Below the pieces are notes generated by a model that saw only the letters and a program-made list of their open reading frames with translations, was not told where the DNA came from and searched no databases. From positions 1-33,919 of the forward strand of contig JAGWDQ010000100.1 of assembly GCA_018260615.1 (NCBI GenBank): a stretch of 33,919 bases of DNA, written 5' to 3'. Shown here piece after piece: positions 1 through 9,409 of this stretch. Positions within the stretch are counted from its first letter, which is position 1. The number at the start of each line of letters is the position of its first letter. Made by a program: the position numbers and the translations under genes. This DNA is from Candidatus Altarchaeum sp. Lineage in GTDB: Archaea; Altiarchaeota; Altiarchaeia; Altiarchaeales; Altiarchaeaceae.

Positions 1-55
1 TATTACAAACAAGTAGTTGGTTTTATCATCTTTCCACAAGTTATTGAGAAGTTAC

Positions 56-149
56 AATTTACTCTTAAAAAAAGCAAAACATAATTGTCGGATACCTCTA
101 CAACATATAAATGTTGTCGCGATACTTGTCAAAGGGTTGTTTTTTATTG
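56..149. repeat. Direct repeat copy A (3' flank of lipoprotein copy 1)
   Basis: aatttactcttaaaaaaagcaaaacataattgtcggatacctctacaacatataaatgttgtcgcgatacttgtcaaagggttgttttt is nearly identical at 1750-1842. Confidence 0.9.
100..117 (-). terminator. Candidate 3'-end hairpin of the lipoprotein gene (duplicated in copy B)
   Basis: Perfect 7-bp stem ACAACAT/ATGTTGT with 4-nt loop; T-rich tract further downstream on the minus strand. Confidence 0.4.
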
Positions 150-191
150 CCGGTTGTGTAATGTTTTTGGACGGTATATTGGGCGAATTCT

Positions 192-1046
192 CTAATTGGA
201 TATTGCTTGTATTTTTATTAATGGTTCTTTTTCATACTCATTACTTACAGTTAACATATTTGTCATGTCTCCCCAGTTTATGCCATCTTCAGAATAAGTT
301 ATAAATATCTCCAAGCCATCCCCCTCAACCCTCATACATTTACCTTCTTGAGTTTGTATCACATCATAAATAGGAAATACTAGTTTTTTTGGCAATATAC
401 AATTTTCCGTTTTTCTGTAATATTGCAGATCGTCTGAAGTAGCTCTCTTCGGTAAACTCCAATTCACTCCATCTTGACTTTGTAGGTATGAAACTGTATA
501 GTTGTCACCGCCACCCTCACTCGTTGCCCAGAATATTCTAAGTATGCCATTCGGTTCTTCAACTATTTTCAAATCATCAATCCTGTACACCAAACCCACA
601 ATTGTCATATCTCCCTCAACACCCCTCATATCTTCATCAACACCCCCACTTCTTATTATTTTAGAAGTGTTCCAATTAATTCCATCTTTTGAGTACGCCA
701 TCCATATACCACTATCACTATCATTAAACTCATTATATACCCACACAATTCTATAGGTACCATTTCTGTCTTCAATTATTGAAGGAAATGATGAATGATG
801 TGATGCAAACATTTCAGGGTTACTCCAATTTGCTCCATCTTGTGATTTTGACATCCAGATTGTATATGTGACAGGTTCGTCTGTAGACATTTCCCAAATT
901 AACCAATATTCTCCTTTTGAATCCTGAAATATTTTTATGTTTTCAATACCATAAGTAGTCTCAAGACAGCCCGAGCAAAATACTATAGCAATTATAAATA
1001 TTATTTCTATTGTATACATCCCACTCATAGTTATTGATTTTTTCAT
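192..1046 (-). CDS. Lipoprotein with Asp-box (BNR/sialidase-like) beta-propeller repeats, copy 1
   Basis: Lipobox-like FCSGC after an N-terminal hydrophobic segment; Asp-box-type motifs SQDGANW, SKDGINW, SQDGVNW, SEDGINW; close paralog of 1907-2731. Confidence 0.75.
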   Translation of the reverse strand: MKKSITMSGMYTIEIIFIIAIVFCSGCLETTYGIENIKIFQDSKGEYWLIWEMSTDEPVTYTIWMSKSQDGANWSNPEMFASHHSSFPSIIEDRNGTYRIVWVYNEFNDSDSGIWMAYSKDGINWNTSKIIRSGGVDEDMRGVEGDMTIVGLVYRIDDLKIVEEPNGILRIFWATSEGGGDNYTVSYLQSQDGVNWSLPKRATSDDLQYYRKTENCILPKKLVFPIYDVIQTQEGKCMRVEGDGLEIFITYSEDGINWGDMTNMLTVSNEYEKEPLIKIQAISN

Positions 1047-1049
1047 ATT

Positions 1050-1262
1050 TATTCCTTTAAGTATGTTTCTGATAATAAAAGATTTCCTGCATATTGTCGT
1101 GATTTTATCAATATTCTTTTTTCAGTGTCCACCCAAACCATTTTCCTTATACCTACTTCTCTTATATCTTTTTCTTCTTGATTTTCATCTCCATAAAGCA
1201 CTTCAACTTTAAAGCAATTTCTTTTACCAATTTTTTCTATCCCAAGATGGTTATGTCTGATA
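1050..1262 (-). pseudogene. Degraded C-terminal fragment of the membrane-anchored paralog family also seen at 2740-3027, 6176-7255 and 7295-8302
   Basis: Reverse strand reads ...GKRNCFKVEVLYGDENQEEKDIREVGIRKMVWVDTEKRILIKS..YAGNLLLSETYLK, matching 2740-3027; no intact start. Confidence 0.65.
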
Positions 1263-1617
1263 TAAAAGGGAACATATTTTTTGCTCTTATAATTAATTAA
1301 ATTTTGAAGATTAAATAAAAATGTCGATATATAATATTTTTAACTACGAAATTGATTGTTTTTATATCAGTCAATTTTCCATCCTCGCTCTCTGTGTGAA
1401 TAGACAATTTTTTCAATTTCAAATCCAAAACACAGAGCACAAATAAATTGATCAAATTTTTTGGCAATTTTATTTCTTGTTTTAATACATCAATAAATCC
1501 ATATTCACTCTCTTTGTCTTTTTCTCCCTTTCGCCTTACTATTCTTAAAAAATAGATTTTTGTTTCTTTAAACTTTTTGGATTTAGGGGTGGTTTTTTGG
1601 AGTATTAGGACACCCTA

Positions 1618-1749
1618 TAATGTTGATTTCCCGCATCCACTTGGTCCGACAATACTTAAAAGTCACCTTCATCTATGCTTAAATTTATTCCTTTTACTGC
1701 TGAAAATTCATTTTTCTTTACTTTGTTAACTTTGTTAAATTTCGCGCCA
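1618..1749 (-). pseudogene. Remnant of an ABC transporter ATP-binding protein N-terminus (Walker A region)
   Basis: Reverse strand: KFNKVNKVKKNEFSAVKGINLSIDEGDF, then an apparent 1-nt frameshift in a T run, then SIVGPSGCGKSTL followed by a stop. Confidence 0.75.
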
Positions 1750-1842
1750 AATTTACTCTTAAAAAAAGCAAAACATAATTGTCGGATACCTCTACAACAT
1801 ATAAATGTTGTCGCGATACTTGTCAAAGGGTTGTTTTTATTG
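1750..1842. repeat. Direct repeat copy B (3' flank of lipoprotein copy 2)
   Basis: Nearly identical to 56-149, including the ACAACAT-ATAA-ATGTTGT hairpin. Confidence 0.9.
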
Positions 1843-1906
1843 TGAGTTATGTTATGTTTTTGATGTGATGCTGTTGGATGAATCCTCTACTCTAATTGGG
1901 ACTTGC

Positions 1907-2731
1907 TCATATCTTTATTAATGGTTCTTTTTCATACGCTTTACTTGCAGTTAATATATGACTTATGTTCCCCCAGTTTATACCGTCTTCAGAATAAGTT
2001 ACAAATATCTCCAAGTTATCCCCATCAACCCTCATACATTTACCTTCTTGATTTTGTACCACATCATAAATAGGAAATACTGGTTTTTCCGGCACCATGC
2101 AGTTTTCCATTTTTCTGTAATCTTGCATATCGTCTGAAGTAGCTCTCTTTGGTAAACTCCAATTCATTCCATTTTGACTTTGTATGTATGAAACAGTATA
2201 GTTGCCGTCACCGCTACTCTTTGCCCAGAATACCCTAAGTGATGTGGAGTTAGATTCTTCAAATATTTTTAAACCCTCAATCGTACCCCCCAAACCATTA
2301 ACTATCATATCTTCATTAATACACTCGCTGTTATTTATTATTTTAACATTATTCCAATTGATTCCATCTTTTGAGTATGCCATCCATATACCATCTATAC
2401 TGCCATTACCAATCTCATATGCCCACACAATTCTATATGTGCCACTACTATCTTCAATCATTGAGGGATTTGATGAATGATATGATGCAAAAAGTTTAGG
2501 ATCACTCCAATTAATACCATCTTGTGATTTTGACATCCAGATTGTATATGTGACAGGTTCGTCTGTAGACATTTCCCAAAGCAACCAATATTCTCCTTTT
2601 GAATCCTGAAGTAATTTTATGTTTTCAATACCATAAGTCGTCTCAAGACAACCTGAACAATAAATTATTGCCATAATTGCAAATATTATTCCTATTGCGT
2701 ATATGCCTCGCATATATATTGGTTTTTCCAT
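1907..2731 (-). CDS. Lipoprotein with Asp-box (BNR/sialidase-like) repeats, copy 2
   Basis: YCSGC lipobox; SQDGINW, SKDGINW, SQNGMNW, SEDGINW; high identity to 192-1046. Confidence 0.75.
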   Translation of the reverse strand: MEKPIYMRGIYAIGIIFAIMAIIYCSGCLETTYGIENIKLLQDSKGEYWLLWEMSTDEPVTYTIWMSKSQDGINWSDPKLFASYHSSNPSMIEDSSGTYRIVWAYEIGNGSIDGIWMAYSKDGINWNNVKIINNSECINEDMIVNGLGGTIEGLKIFEESNSTSLRVFWAKSSGDGNYTVSYIQSQNGMNWSLPKRATSDDMQDYRKMENCMVPEKPVFPIYDVVQNQEGKCMRVDGDNLEIFVTYSEDGINWGNISHILTASKAYEKEPLIKI

Positions 2732-2739
2732 ATTTATTT

Positions 2740-3027
2740 CTACTTTAAGTTAGTTTCAGATAATAAAAGGTTTCCTGCGTATGTTTGTGATTTTATCAAT
2801 ATTCTTTTTTCAGTATCAACCCAAATCTGTTTTCTCATGCCTAATTCTCTTATATTTTTTTCTTCTTCGTTTTCATCTCCATAAAGCACTTCAACTCTAA
2901 AGCAATTTACTTTACCAATTTTTTCTATCCCAAGAACAGTATATTTAAAATATCCTGAAGATACATTTCCTTCAGTAGAGACATTTATTTTTTCTTTCCA
3001 TTCTATATTCTCTTTTAAGGATAACAT
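2740..3027 (-). pseudogene. N-terminally truncated member of the membrane-anchored paralog family
   Basis: Aligns only with the C-terminal domain of 7295-8302 and 6176-6862 (SLKENIEW..., GIEKIGKVNCFRVEV, IWVDTEKRILIKSQ). Confidence 0.55.
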
Positions 3028-3064
3028 CCTTTTTAATTTGACATTATTCTGTTATTTTTAAATT

Positions 3065-3829
3065 TTAACCCGTTGTCTTTGGAATTTCCGAACGAACCGC
3101 TGTTATTTCTTTATAAATTTCAGCAACCTTTTCTATCTCATTACCTTCAAGAATTCTCTGCAATTTTCCCTGATATAATATTCCAACCCTGCTTGCTATA
3201 TCCTCAACCTCTCCGAGAATATGGGATGAATAAAATATTGTCATTCCTTCCTTGCTTAACTTTTTTAGTAAAATCTGAATGTCCATTTTTCCTGTCGGGT
3301 CTAATCCGGAAGTTGGCTCATCCAAAAACAGAACCTTTGGATTTTTGACAAGAACGCATGCAACCCCCAGTCGCTGCCTCATACCTTTTGAGAATTGTCC
3401 GGCTTTTCTGTCCTTTGCACTTTGAAGTCCGACCATATCCAGAACATCATTAATTCGTTCTTCCTTAACACCTCCGTTTAAGTCAGCGATATAGCGAACA
3501 TTTTGTCTTGCCGTTAATGAACTATACAAATATACACTCTCCGGCAGAAATCCAATGTTTCTTTTGACTTCAATCGGATTCTTCACTATGCTGTATCCGT
3601 TTATTATTGCATCCCCTTCTGTTGGTTCAATTAAGCCAACAAGAATGTTCATCGTGGTTGTTTTTCCCGCCCCGTTAGGTCCTATAAAAGCAAAAATTTC
3701 TCCTTTATTTACGGTTAAATTTAAATTTTGCAGTGCTTTGAACCCGTCAAAGTCCTTTGTTAAATTTTTACATTCAATTATTGCTTCGTTTTTTGTTTCT
3801 TTTATTCCTTCATTCGCATTATTTTCCAT
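3065..3829 (-). CDS. ABC transporter ATP-binding protein (ABC-2 export type)
   Basis: Walker A GPNGAGKTT, signature FSKGMRQRLG, Walker B VLFLDEPTSGLDP, switch SSH. Confidence 0.95.
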   Translation of the reverse strand: MENNANEGIKETKNEAIIECKNLTKDFDGFKALQNLNLTVNKGEIFAFIGPNGAGKTTTMNILVGLIEPTEGDAIINGYSIVKNPIEVKRNIGFLPESVYLYSSLTARQNVRYIADLNGGVKEERINDVLDMVGLQSAKDRKAGQFSKGMRQRLGVACVLVKNPKVLFLDEPTSGLDPTGKMDIQILLKKLSKEGMTIFYSSHILGEVEDIASRVGILYQGKLQRILEGNEIEKVAEIYKEITAVRSEIPKTTG

Positions 3830-3958
3830 TTTTATTGATTTTGAATTATTTTTGATTATATTAATACAAAATTTATTATGTGTTTTTATTTTTTCGCCTC
3901 CAATTTTCTTTCTCTTTCAATTAATTCTCTCTCCATTCCAATTTCATCAGGTCAATTC

Positions 3959-3975
3959 GTCACGCAGTGCGTGAC
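3959..3975. repeat. Short perfect hairpin GTCACGC-AGT-GCGTGAC
   Basis: 7-bp stem, 3-nt loop. Confidence 0.6.
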
Positions 3976-4063
3976 CATTTGGAAATGTTAAATAAAATTT
4001 CTGATGTTTCTTTACCTTTTTAATCGTCTTCAATAATAATTTGCCAATTCCACCCGCTATTTT

Positions 4064-6136
4064 TTATTTTCTTCCGAATTTCTTAAATATTACAATTAGA
4101 ACAATTATAGCAATTCCGATTATTGCATATCCGAGCCATTGTGAAGATGCTGACTTCGTAATAGTAACCCTTATCTGATCTTCGGATGTTTCCACTTCCG
4201 CTGATTTCGCCTTTATAATAATTTTATAATCATTAACACTTGCGTCAACCGGCGGCCTGATCTTTAAGGTAAATTTTCCCGTTGTTTGCGGCGGTAACGA
4301 AGCAATTTTTGACGGAACTACGCTTATCTCCCAGCCGGTTGGCTTTGTTACATCAAGTTCAACATCTCTTAACTCGCTCAATCCGGTATTTTGAACCTTG
4401 ATGACGGTTTCTTTCTCCTGTCCCGCTTCTATAGTAACCCATAAATCATCAATCCGCAATTTCATTGCATTGGAGCCCTGAATTAAAATACTTGCATTCA
4501 ATGTTGTGTTTGCTTTTCCGTAAACATTAATTTTAAATTTATATTCCCCGATTGTTGCATCGGTAGACGGATTTACCTGCAAAACAATGCTTTTTGTTGC
4601 CCCCGTATCAACTTCGGCACTTGAGATCTGCGGAGAATTTCCCGAACTTTCCTTAAATTTATATGTCCAGCCCGCCGGAAGTTCTTCAACCGCCAAATTG
4701 TAATTATCTTTTGCTCTTCCTTTGTTTTGGATGCTTAACGAATATTCTATCGCCTCGCCGACAACAGCACTTTTTGTTGAATATGGTGATGAAATTTCAA
4801 CTGCATAAATTTCCTTTTCCTGTCTGACATTTACTTCAAAACTTAATGTTTTTGTTTGTTTGCCTTTTACACTTGTTATTGAAATATTAACTTTATAAGT
4901 TCCCTTTTCTTCATCGGAAGGCGGGCCAACTTTGAATAATAAATTTAATGATGCGTCCTTTGTAACTTCAACCTCTGTAATTTCTTCACCCTGCGTATTT
5001 GTAATATAATATTTCCAGTTCTTGGGAACACCTGCATTTAGCCGGAAAGTATCTGCACTTTGATTGTTGTTAAGATTAACCTCAAATTTTACCTCACTTC
5101 CGGCATTGACTGCTTTTCCTCTATACATTGAAGATGCATCAAAATCATAAGTTCCCGTAGAGCCGGCTGTTACCTCTGCAATAAGTGTTAATTCGGCAGG
5201 ACTTTCGGAACCAACTTTAACCCTGAATTTGTATTCTCCACTTTTAATATTTTCAGGTGTTTTTATTTCAATGTAAAAATTACCTGTTTTTCCGGATTGC
5301 ACAAAAATTTTATTTATTTCGTTGTTATCCTGATTTAAAATCCGGTATTTAAAATTTTGATTTGTGTCAAGAAGCTGAATTTCGAAGGTTGCATCCTTTG
5401 TTCCGATGTTTTGTATATTAACATTAAATTTTTTTGTTTCACCGGAACCGATAATTACAGAGGGAAAATTTGAATAAACCCGTGCGGCATAATCCTTTGT
5501 TGTGTATGCCTTTGAAATTTTAATTGTCTTAAAATTTTTGCCCGGTTTTATGTCATAAGGATAACCTTGAGTAGTGTAATCGTCATGCTCAATAGTTATT
5601 GTGTGGGTTTGTGCCGAAACATTTTCAAAAACAAAATAGCCGTCATCACCCGTTCTGTAGCCCTTGTCAAGTATATTTACTCCTGCATTTTTGACTGCCA
5701 TTCCGGATTCGGCATCTACCACAACACCTTTAATCTCTGCAATTCCTCTTATATCTATTTCAAGAGATGAATTTTGGGAATTATTGTTTAAGGTGAGCTG
5801 CTTTGTAGTATTTTCATAATTTTCTTTTTTTACCGTAATATTGTAGGTCTTTTCGTAAGAAACATTGATTAAAATCTGAAAATTTCCGTTTGCGTTCGTT
5901 TTTATTGGCTGTAGAGAGAGAACATCCGCACTTGGGCAATTATTGCTCTCACAAGTAGAACCCAAGGCATCATAGACCTTAATTTCCGCATCTCCGACAG
6001 GGCCGTAAAAGTCATTAACCGTTCCGTTTATTTTTACTATTTCTGCCGATACTCCGTTAAATATTAATAATCCCACCAGGACCGTCAATATCAAAGTCGT
6101 AGTCCTTAAATTTTTTAACATTTTACCTTTTAACAT
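4064..6136 (-). CDS. Secreted/membrane COG1470-like protein with carboxypeptidase-regulatory-like and NEW3-type domains, C-terminal TM anchor
   Basis: N-terminal signal; IKGVVVDAESGMAVKNAGVNI; repeated NxGxxxxxxxLxxxxPxGW pattern; C-terminal TM plus KKFGRK. Confidence 0.75.
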   Translation of the reverse strand: MLKGKMLKNLRTTTLILTVLVGLLIFNGVSAEIVKINGTVNDFYGPVGDAEIKVYDALGSTCESNNCPSADVLSLQPIKTNANGNFQILINVSYEKTYNITVKKENYENTTKQLTLNNNSQNSSLEIDIRGIAEIKGVVVDAESGMAVKNAGVNILDKGYRTGDDGYFVFENVSAQTHTITIEHDDYTTQGYPYDIKPGKNFKTIKISKAYTTKDYAARVYSNFPSVIIGSGETKKFNVNIQNIGTKDATFEIQLLDTNQNFKYRILNQDNNEINKIFVQSGKTGNFYIEIKTPENIKSGEYKFRVKVGSESPAELTLIAEVTAGSTGTYDFDASSMYRGKAVNAGSEVKFEVNLNNNQSADTFRLNAGVPKNWKYYITNTQGEEITEVEVTKDASLNLLFKVGPPSDEEKGTYKVNISITSVKGKQTKTLSFEVNVRQEKEIYAVEISSPYSTKSAVVGEAIEYSLSIQNKGRAKDNYNLAVEELPAGWTYKFKESSGNSPQISSAEVDTGATKSIVLQVNPSTDATIGEYKFKINVYGKANTTLNASILIQGSNAMKLRIDDLWVTIEAGQEKETVIKVQNTGLSELRDVELDVTKPTGWEISVVPSKIASLPPQTTGKFTLKIRPPVDASVNDYKIIIKAKSAEVETSEDQIRVTITKSASSQWLGYAIIGIAIIVLIVIFKKFGRK

Positions 6137-6175
6137 TTTGTTTAAATTTTATAAATTTTTTAAATTTTAATTTTT

Positions 6176-7255
6176 TTAAATTTTAGAAACCAGATTTGTT
6201 TCTGCGCCTGTTATACCCCCTGTTATTCTCTGCATTTTAACCAGAATTCTTTTTTCTTTATCTATCCATACAATCCATCTGGTATTTATTTTATTATTTT
6301 CTAATAAAGTTATTTCAGTCCTAAAGCTGTCCCTGCTGTTTATTTTTTCAACACCTGTGACTTTATATGTCATTTCCACTTTGTATCCTCCTGTCTGCTC
6401 ATCTACAACCTGACTCCACATAAAATTTTCATTTAATGCGAGCATCCACTGGCTAAACACAGGCACATCCAAAGAATTTCCGCCGCCCATGTTCCTGTTT
6501 CGCGTGGCATTTATCTGCGTAGCATTCATTAAATTTCTTGTGAATGTTCTTCCCATATTCAGCATGGCATTTGCCAGGTCCCCTGTGAATGTCAGTTCGG
6601 TACTTCCTGTCTTTGTTACTACCTCTGTTATTTTTCCTGTTTCTTTGTCATAGTAATAAATCGTATTTTGCTGCTGATTTTGACTCATATTCTGGAACCT
6701 TTGCTGTTGCTGAGCTGATAGTCGTGATGTCATGTTTCTTTCTTCGGCTGAAATTTCTCTTGTGGTAGAAGTAGAAACCGCATAGCAGTCCTTATTATCA
6801 ACCTTTTCCATTTTCTCAACATAAAACACCGTATTTGTAATTTGCGTAGATGTTCTGTTCACATATTCACATCCAGCAGGAAGTTCTTCTGTTGAATTAA
6901 CCTAATTTTGATTATCATCACCAGGTCTGCCTCCACCCATTCCTCCGCCCCTTGCAGGTTGTCCGTTACATATAAGTGTTTGCATTGTCATTTGCTGGGT
7001 TGTTTTGTATTCATACTTTTTTCCGACTGTAAGCGGAACATTGGCGTTCTGATTTAAATTTTCCTCTGTTACTTTATATTCCGGCATAGATGAATGTGCC
7101 GTGCCTGCTGTTTGTTCAATATACGACTCATCTCCATTAGAGACGCCTCCGTTTCCTTCACCCTGAGAGGATGGATTTAGGATTAAATACCCTCCGACAA
7201 TTATAAAAACCGCTGCTATCAAAATTCCTATCGCAACTATAATTTTATTTGACAT
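6176..7255 (-). pseudogene. Membrane-anchored paralog of 7295-8302, interrupted by one in-frame TAG at 6902-6904 (nonsense mutation or readthrough)
   Basis: ORFs 6902-7255 and 6176-6862 share a frame: ...RPGDDNQN-TAG-VNSTEELPAGCEYVNRTSTQ...; the full-length neighbour 7295-8302 aligns across the junction. Confidence 0.7.
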
Positions 7256-7294
7256 TTTGTTTAAATTTTATAAATTTTTTGTATTTTTGATTAT

Positions 7295-8302
7295 TTAACT
7301 TTCATCAACAAGTTCTGTTGTGCTCGTGGTTAAACTGCCTGATTTTGTTGTTTGCTTTACTATTATCCTTTCATTTACATCAACCCACATAGTGCGAATT
7401 GTTTTGTGCTCATAATTTTTCTTGCCTTTAAACATCGGATCTTTTATGTTGCTCTCTGCGGTTTCTGTTATTTCAACATTAAAACAATCCCTGTTGTTGA
7501 TATTCTCTTGTCCTTTAACAGCATAAGTGGAAATATCTTTACTTTCATACATATCACTGCTTGAATTAGTGCTTTGCTCCCAGATAAAATCATCTTTCAG
7601 AGCAAGCATCCATTTTGAAAATAGCGTTGAATGTGTTGACGAACTTTCGGCCATTGTTCCGGTAATTGTTGTCGTGCTACCGTCAGGGGAAGAATATTTC
7701 ACCTGAATGACATTTCCTGTTTCTTTATCATAGTAATAATAAGTTATATGATTTGACATTACCTCTTGCATCCTTATCGCCCCTTGTGTCATGTTTTCCT
7801 TCTGTTCTTCAGATATCTCTGTTTTGCTTTTTTCGGAAATAACAAAACACTCTTTTCCCTCAACTCTTTCAGTTTTTTCAACTGCAAATTCAATAATTAT
7901 ATTTTGAGTTCTTGTTTCATTCTTTACCACACATCCCGAAGGAACAGCAGAATTGCTTTCATTATTTTCATCATCGCCACCAGTTTGCGTAAAGGTAATG
8001 GTACTGTGCCCACCCCCAGGTGTTATGCACTCTGTTGTTTGCATTGTGTTTTGGCTTGTTTGCTTATATTTGTATTTATTGCCGACTTTAAATGATGGAT
8101 TTGCATTCTTTTGAAGTTCAGTAGCACTAACAGTTATTTTTGGGGAATGTGCCTCTCCAGACGAGAGTTCAATAAATCCTGCATTATTATCCTGATTTTC
8201 AGATGTTTGTGATGGATTTTGCGGATTTAAAATTATATATCCTCCAACGATTATCAAAACTGCTGCAATTAAAACCCCTATCGGAACAATATATTTTGAC
8301 AT
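7295..8302 (-). CDS. Membrane-anchored extracellular protein of unknown function, intact family member
   Basis: N-terminal TM (YIVPIGVLIAAVLIIVGGYIIL); paralog of 6176-7255. Confidence 0.75.
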   Translation of the reverse strand: MSKYIVPIGVLIAAVLIIVGGYIILNPQNPSQTSENQDNNAGFIELSSGEAHSPKITVSATELQKNANPSFKVGNKYKYKQTSQNTMQTTECITPGGGHSTITFTQTGGDDENNESNSAVPSGCVVKNETRTQNIIIEFAVEKTERVEGKECFVISEKSKTEISEEQKENMTQGAIRMQEVMSNHITYYYYDKETGNVIQVKYSSPDGSTTTITGTMAESSSTHSTLFSKWMLALKDDFIWEQSTNSSSDMYESKDISTYAVKGQENINNRDCFNVEITETAESNIKDPMFKGKKNYEHKTIRTMWVDVNERIIVKQTTKSGSLTTSTTELVDES

Positions 8303-8317
8303 TTTCGCTTTTAAATT

Positions 8318-9301
8318 TTATGATATATCCTGCCTTAAAAATAAAATATACGACGCAATGAAAAACATAACTAATGCCACAACAATCGCAATAATATTTC
8401 CCCACACCATGCTTAAACTTTCGCTTATCGGATGCTTTACCTGTTGTCCGAATCCGAACTGCATATTTTGCCTGTTCTCAAAGTACGGATTTAAGATTAC
8501 CTGATTTATATTTCTGAAATTTTCGCTCGGTGATAAATAAGAAATTTGCTGCTGTAAATTATAATTGTCCTGATACGCTTTTTGCATTGCTTTTCCCTGA
8601 CTTCCAAAGGTATATGACGGAATCGGAGCGGCAAAAGAAGCAATTGCACTCGCAATCGGAGAAATTAATAAATTTACAACTATAAATATTGCAATTGCCG
8701 CCAATAACGCATTTACGCTCTCTTTAAGAAAAATTGAGAAAAACATTCCGATAACAACAAAGGCAAGCATATAAAGGAATGTAATTAATCCGAAAAGCGT
8801 AACCCTCAGCAGGTCATCTCCGTCGGGAAATTCGCCTGTTGTGCTGCCAATCACACCGATGCAGATAATTAAACTCGTCAGAACAACGACAAAAATAAGA
8901 GATATAAAACCGAGAAATTTACCGTTTATTAAAGTATCCCTGAATAATGGCTGAGTCAGTAAAAATTTTAATGTTCCCCTTTCACGCTCTCCGGAAACGG
9001 CATCAAATCCGACAACGATTCCTATAATTGCACCGATTATCGCAACACTTGCGCCGGAAATTAAATAATTAAAAGCAGTCAATATTGACGGCTTTGGCAT
9101 GTCTATCTTTACGGAATAACCCGACCCCTGATAGCCGGTCATCATATCATTATATGACTTTAACTCCGTCTGATATGCCTGCGCTCCCTGATATGCCGCC
9201 AAAAGCAGCATTACTACAAAAATTCCAAACAAGACAATAAATCTCATACTTCTCAGATTCTCCGAAAATTCCTTTTTTGCTATAACAAATATTGGTTTCA
9301 T
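8318..9301 (-). CDS. ABC-2 type transporter permease
   Basis: AKKEFSENLRSMRFIVLFGIF start; VSGERERGTLKFLLTQPLFRDTLINGKFLG motif; multiple TM segments. Confidence 0.9.
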   Translation of the reverse strand: MKPIFVIAKKEFSENLRSMRFIVLFGIFVVMLLLAAYQGAQAYQTELKSYNDMMTGYQGSGYSVKIDMPKPSILTAFNYLISGASVAIIGAIIGIVVGFDAVSGERERGTLKFLLTQPLFRDTLINGKFLGFISLIFVVVLTSLIICIGVIGSTTGEFPDGDDLLRVTLFGLITFLYMLAFVVIGMFFSIFLKESVNALLAAIAIFIVVNLLISPIASAIASFAAPIPSYTFGSQGKAMQKAYQDNYNLQQQISYLSPSENFRNINQVILNPYFENRQNMQFGFGQQVKHPISESLSMVWGNIIAIVVALVMFFIASYILFLRQDIS

Positions 9302-9409
9302 TTTAAAATTTAGTTAAAAATTTAGTTATTATTAAATTTGGTTTATAATGAAATTTAGTTAAACAAAAACAAGAGCATTGGGAAAAATTTTGAAATTTTA
9401 GTTCTGTGA

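Noticed and set aside
17-304. 95-aa plus-strand ORF
   Set aside because: Overlaps the duplicated 3' flank and the antisense of lipoprotein copy 1; no recognisable domain.
1270-1610. About 100-codon start-less minus-strand open frame (KTTPKSKKFKETKIYFLRIVRRKGEKDKESEYGFIDVLKQEIKLPKN...)
   Set aside because: No ATG, no recognisable domain, and located inside a decayed region; may be a gene remnant but is not supportable as a feature.
6902-6904. Global reassignment of TAG as a sense codon
   Set aside because: Other genes in the window (for example 17396-17665 and 19384-20847) end at TAG, so at most local readthrough is possible.
8199-8405. 68-aa minus-strand ORF
   Set aside because: Out-of-frame overlap of the permease end and the next gene start, both well supported.
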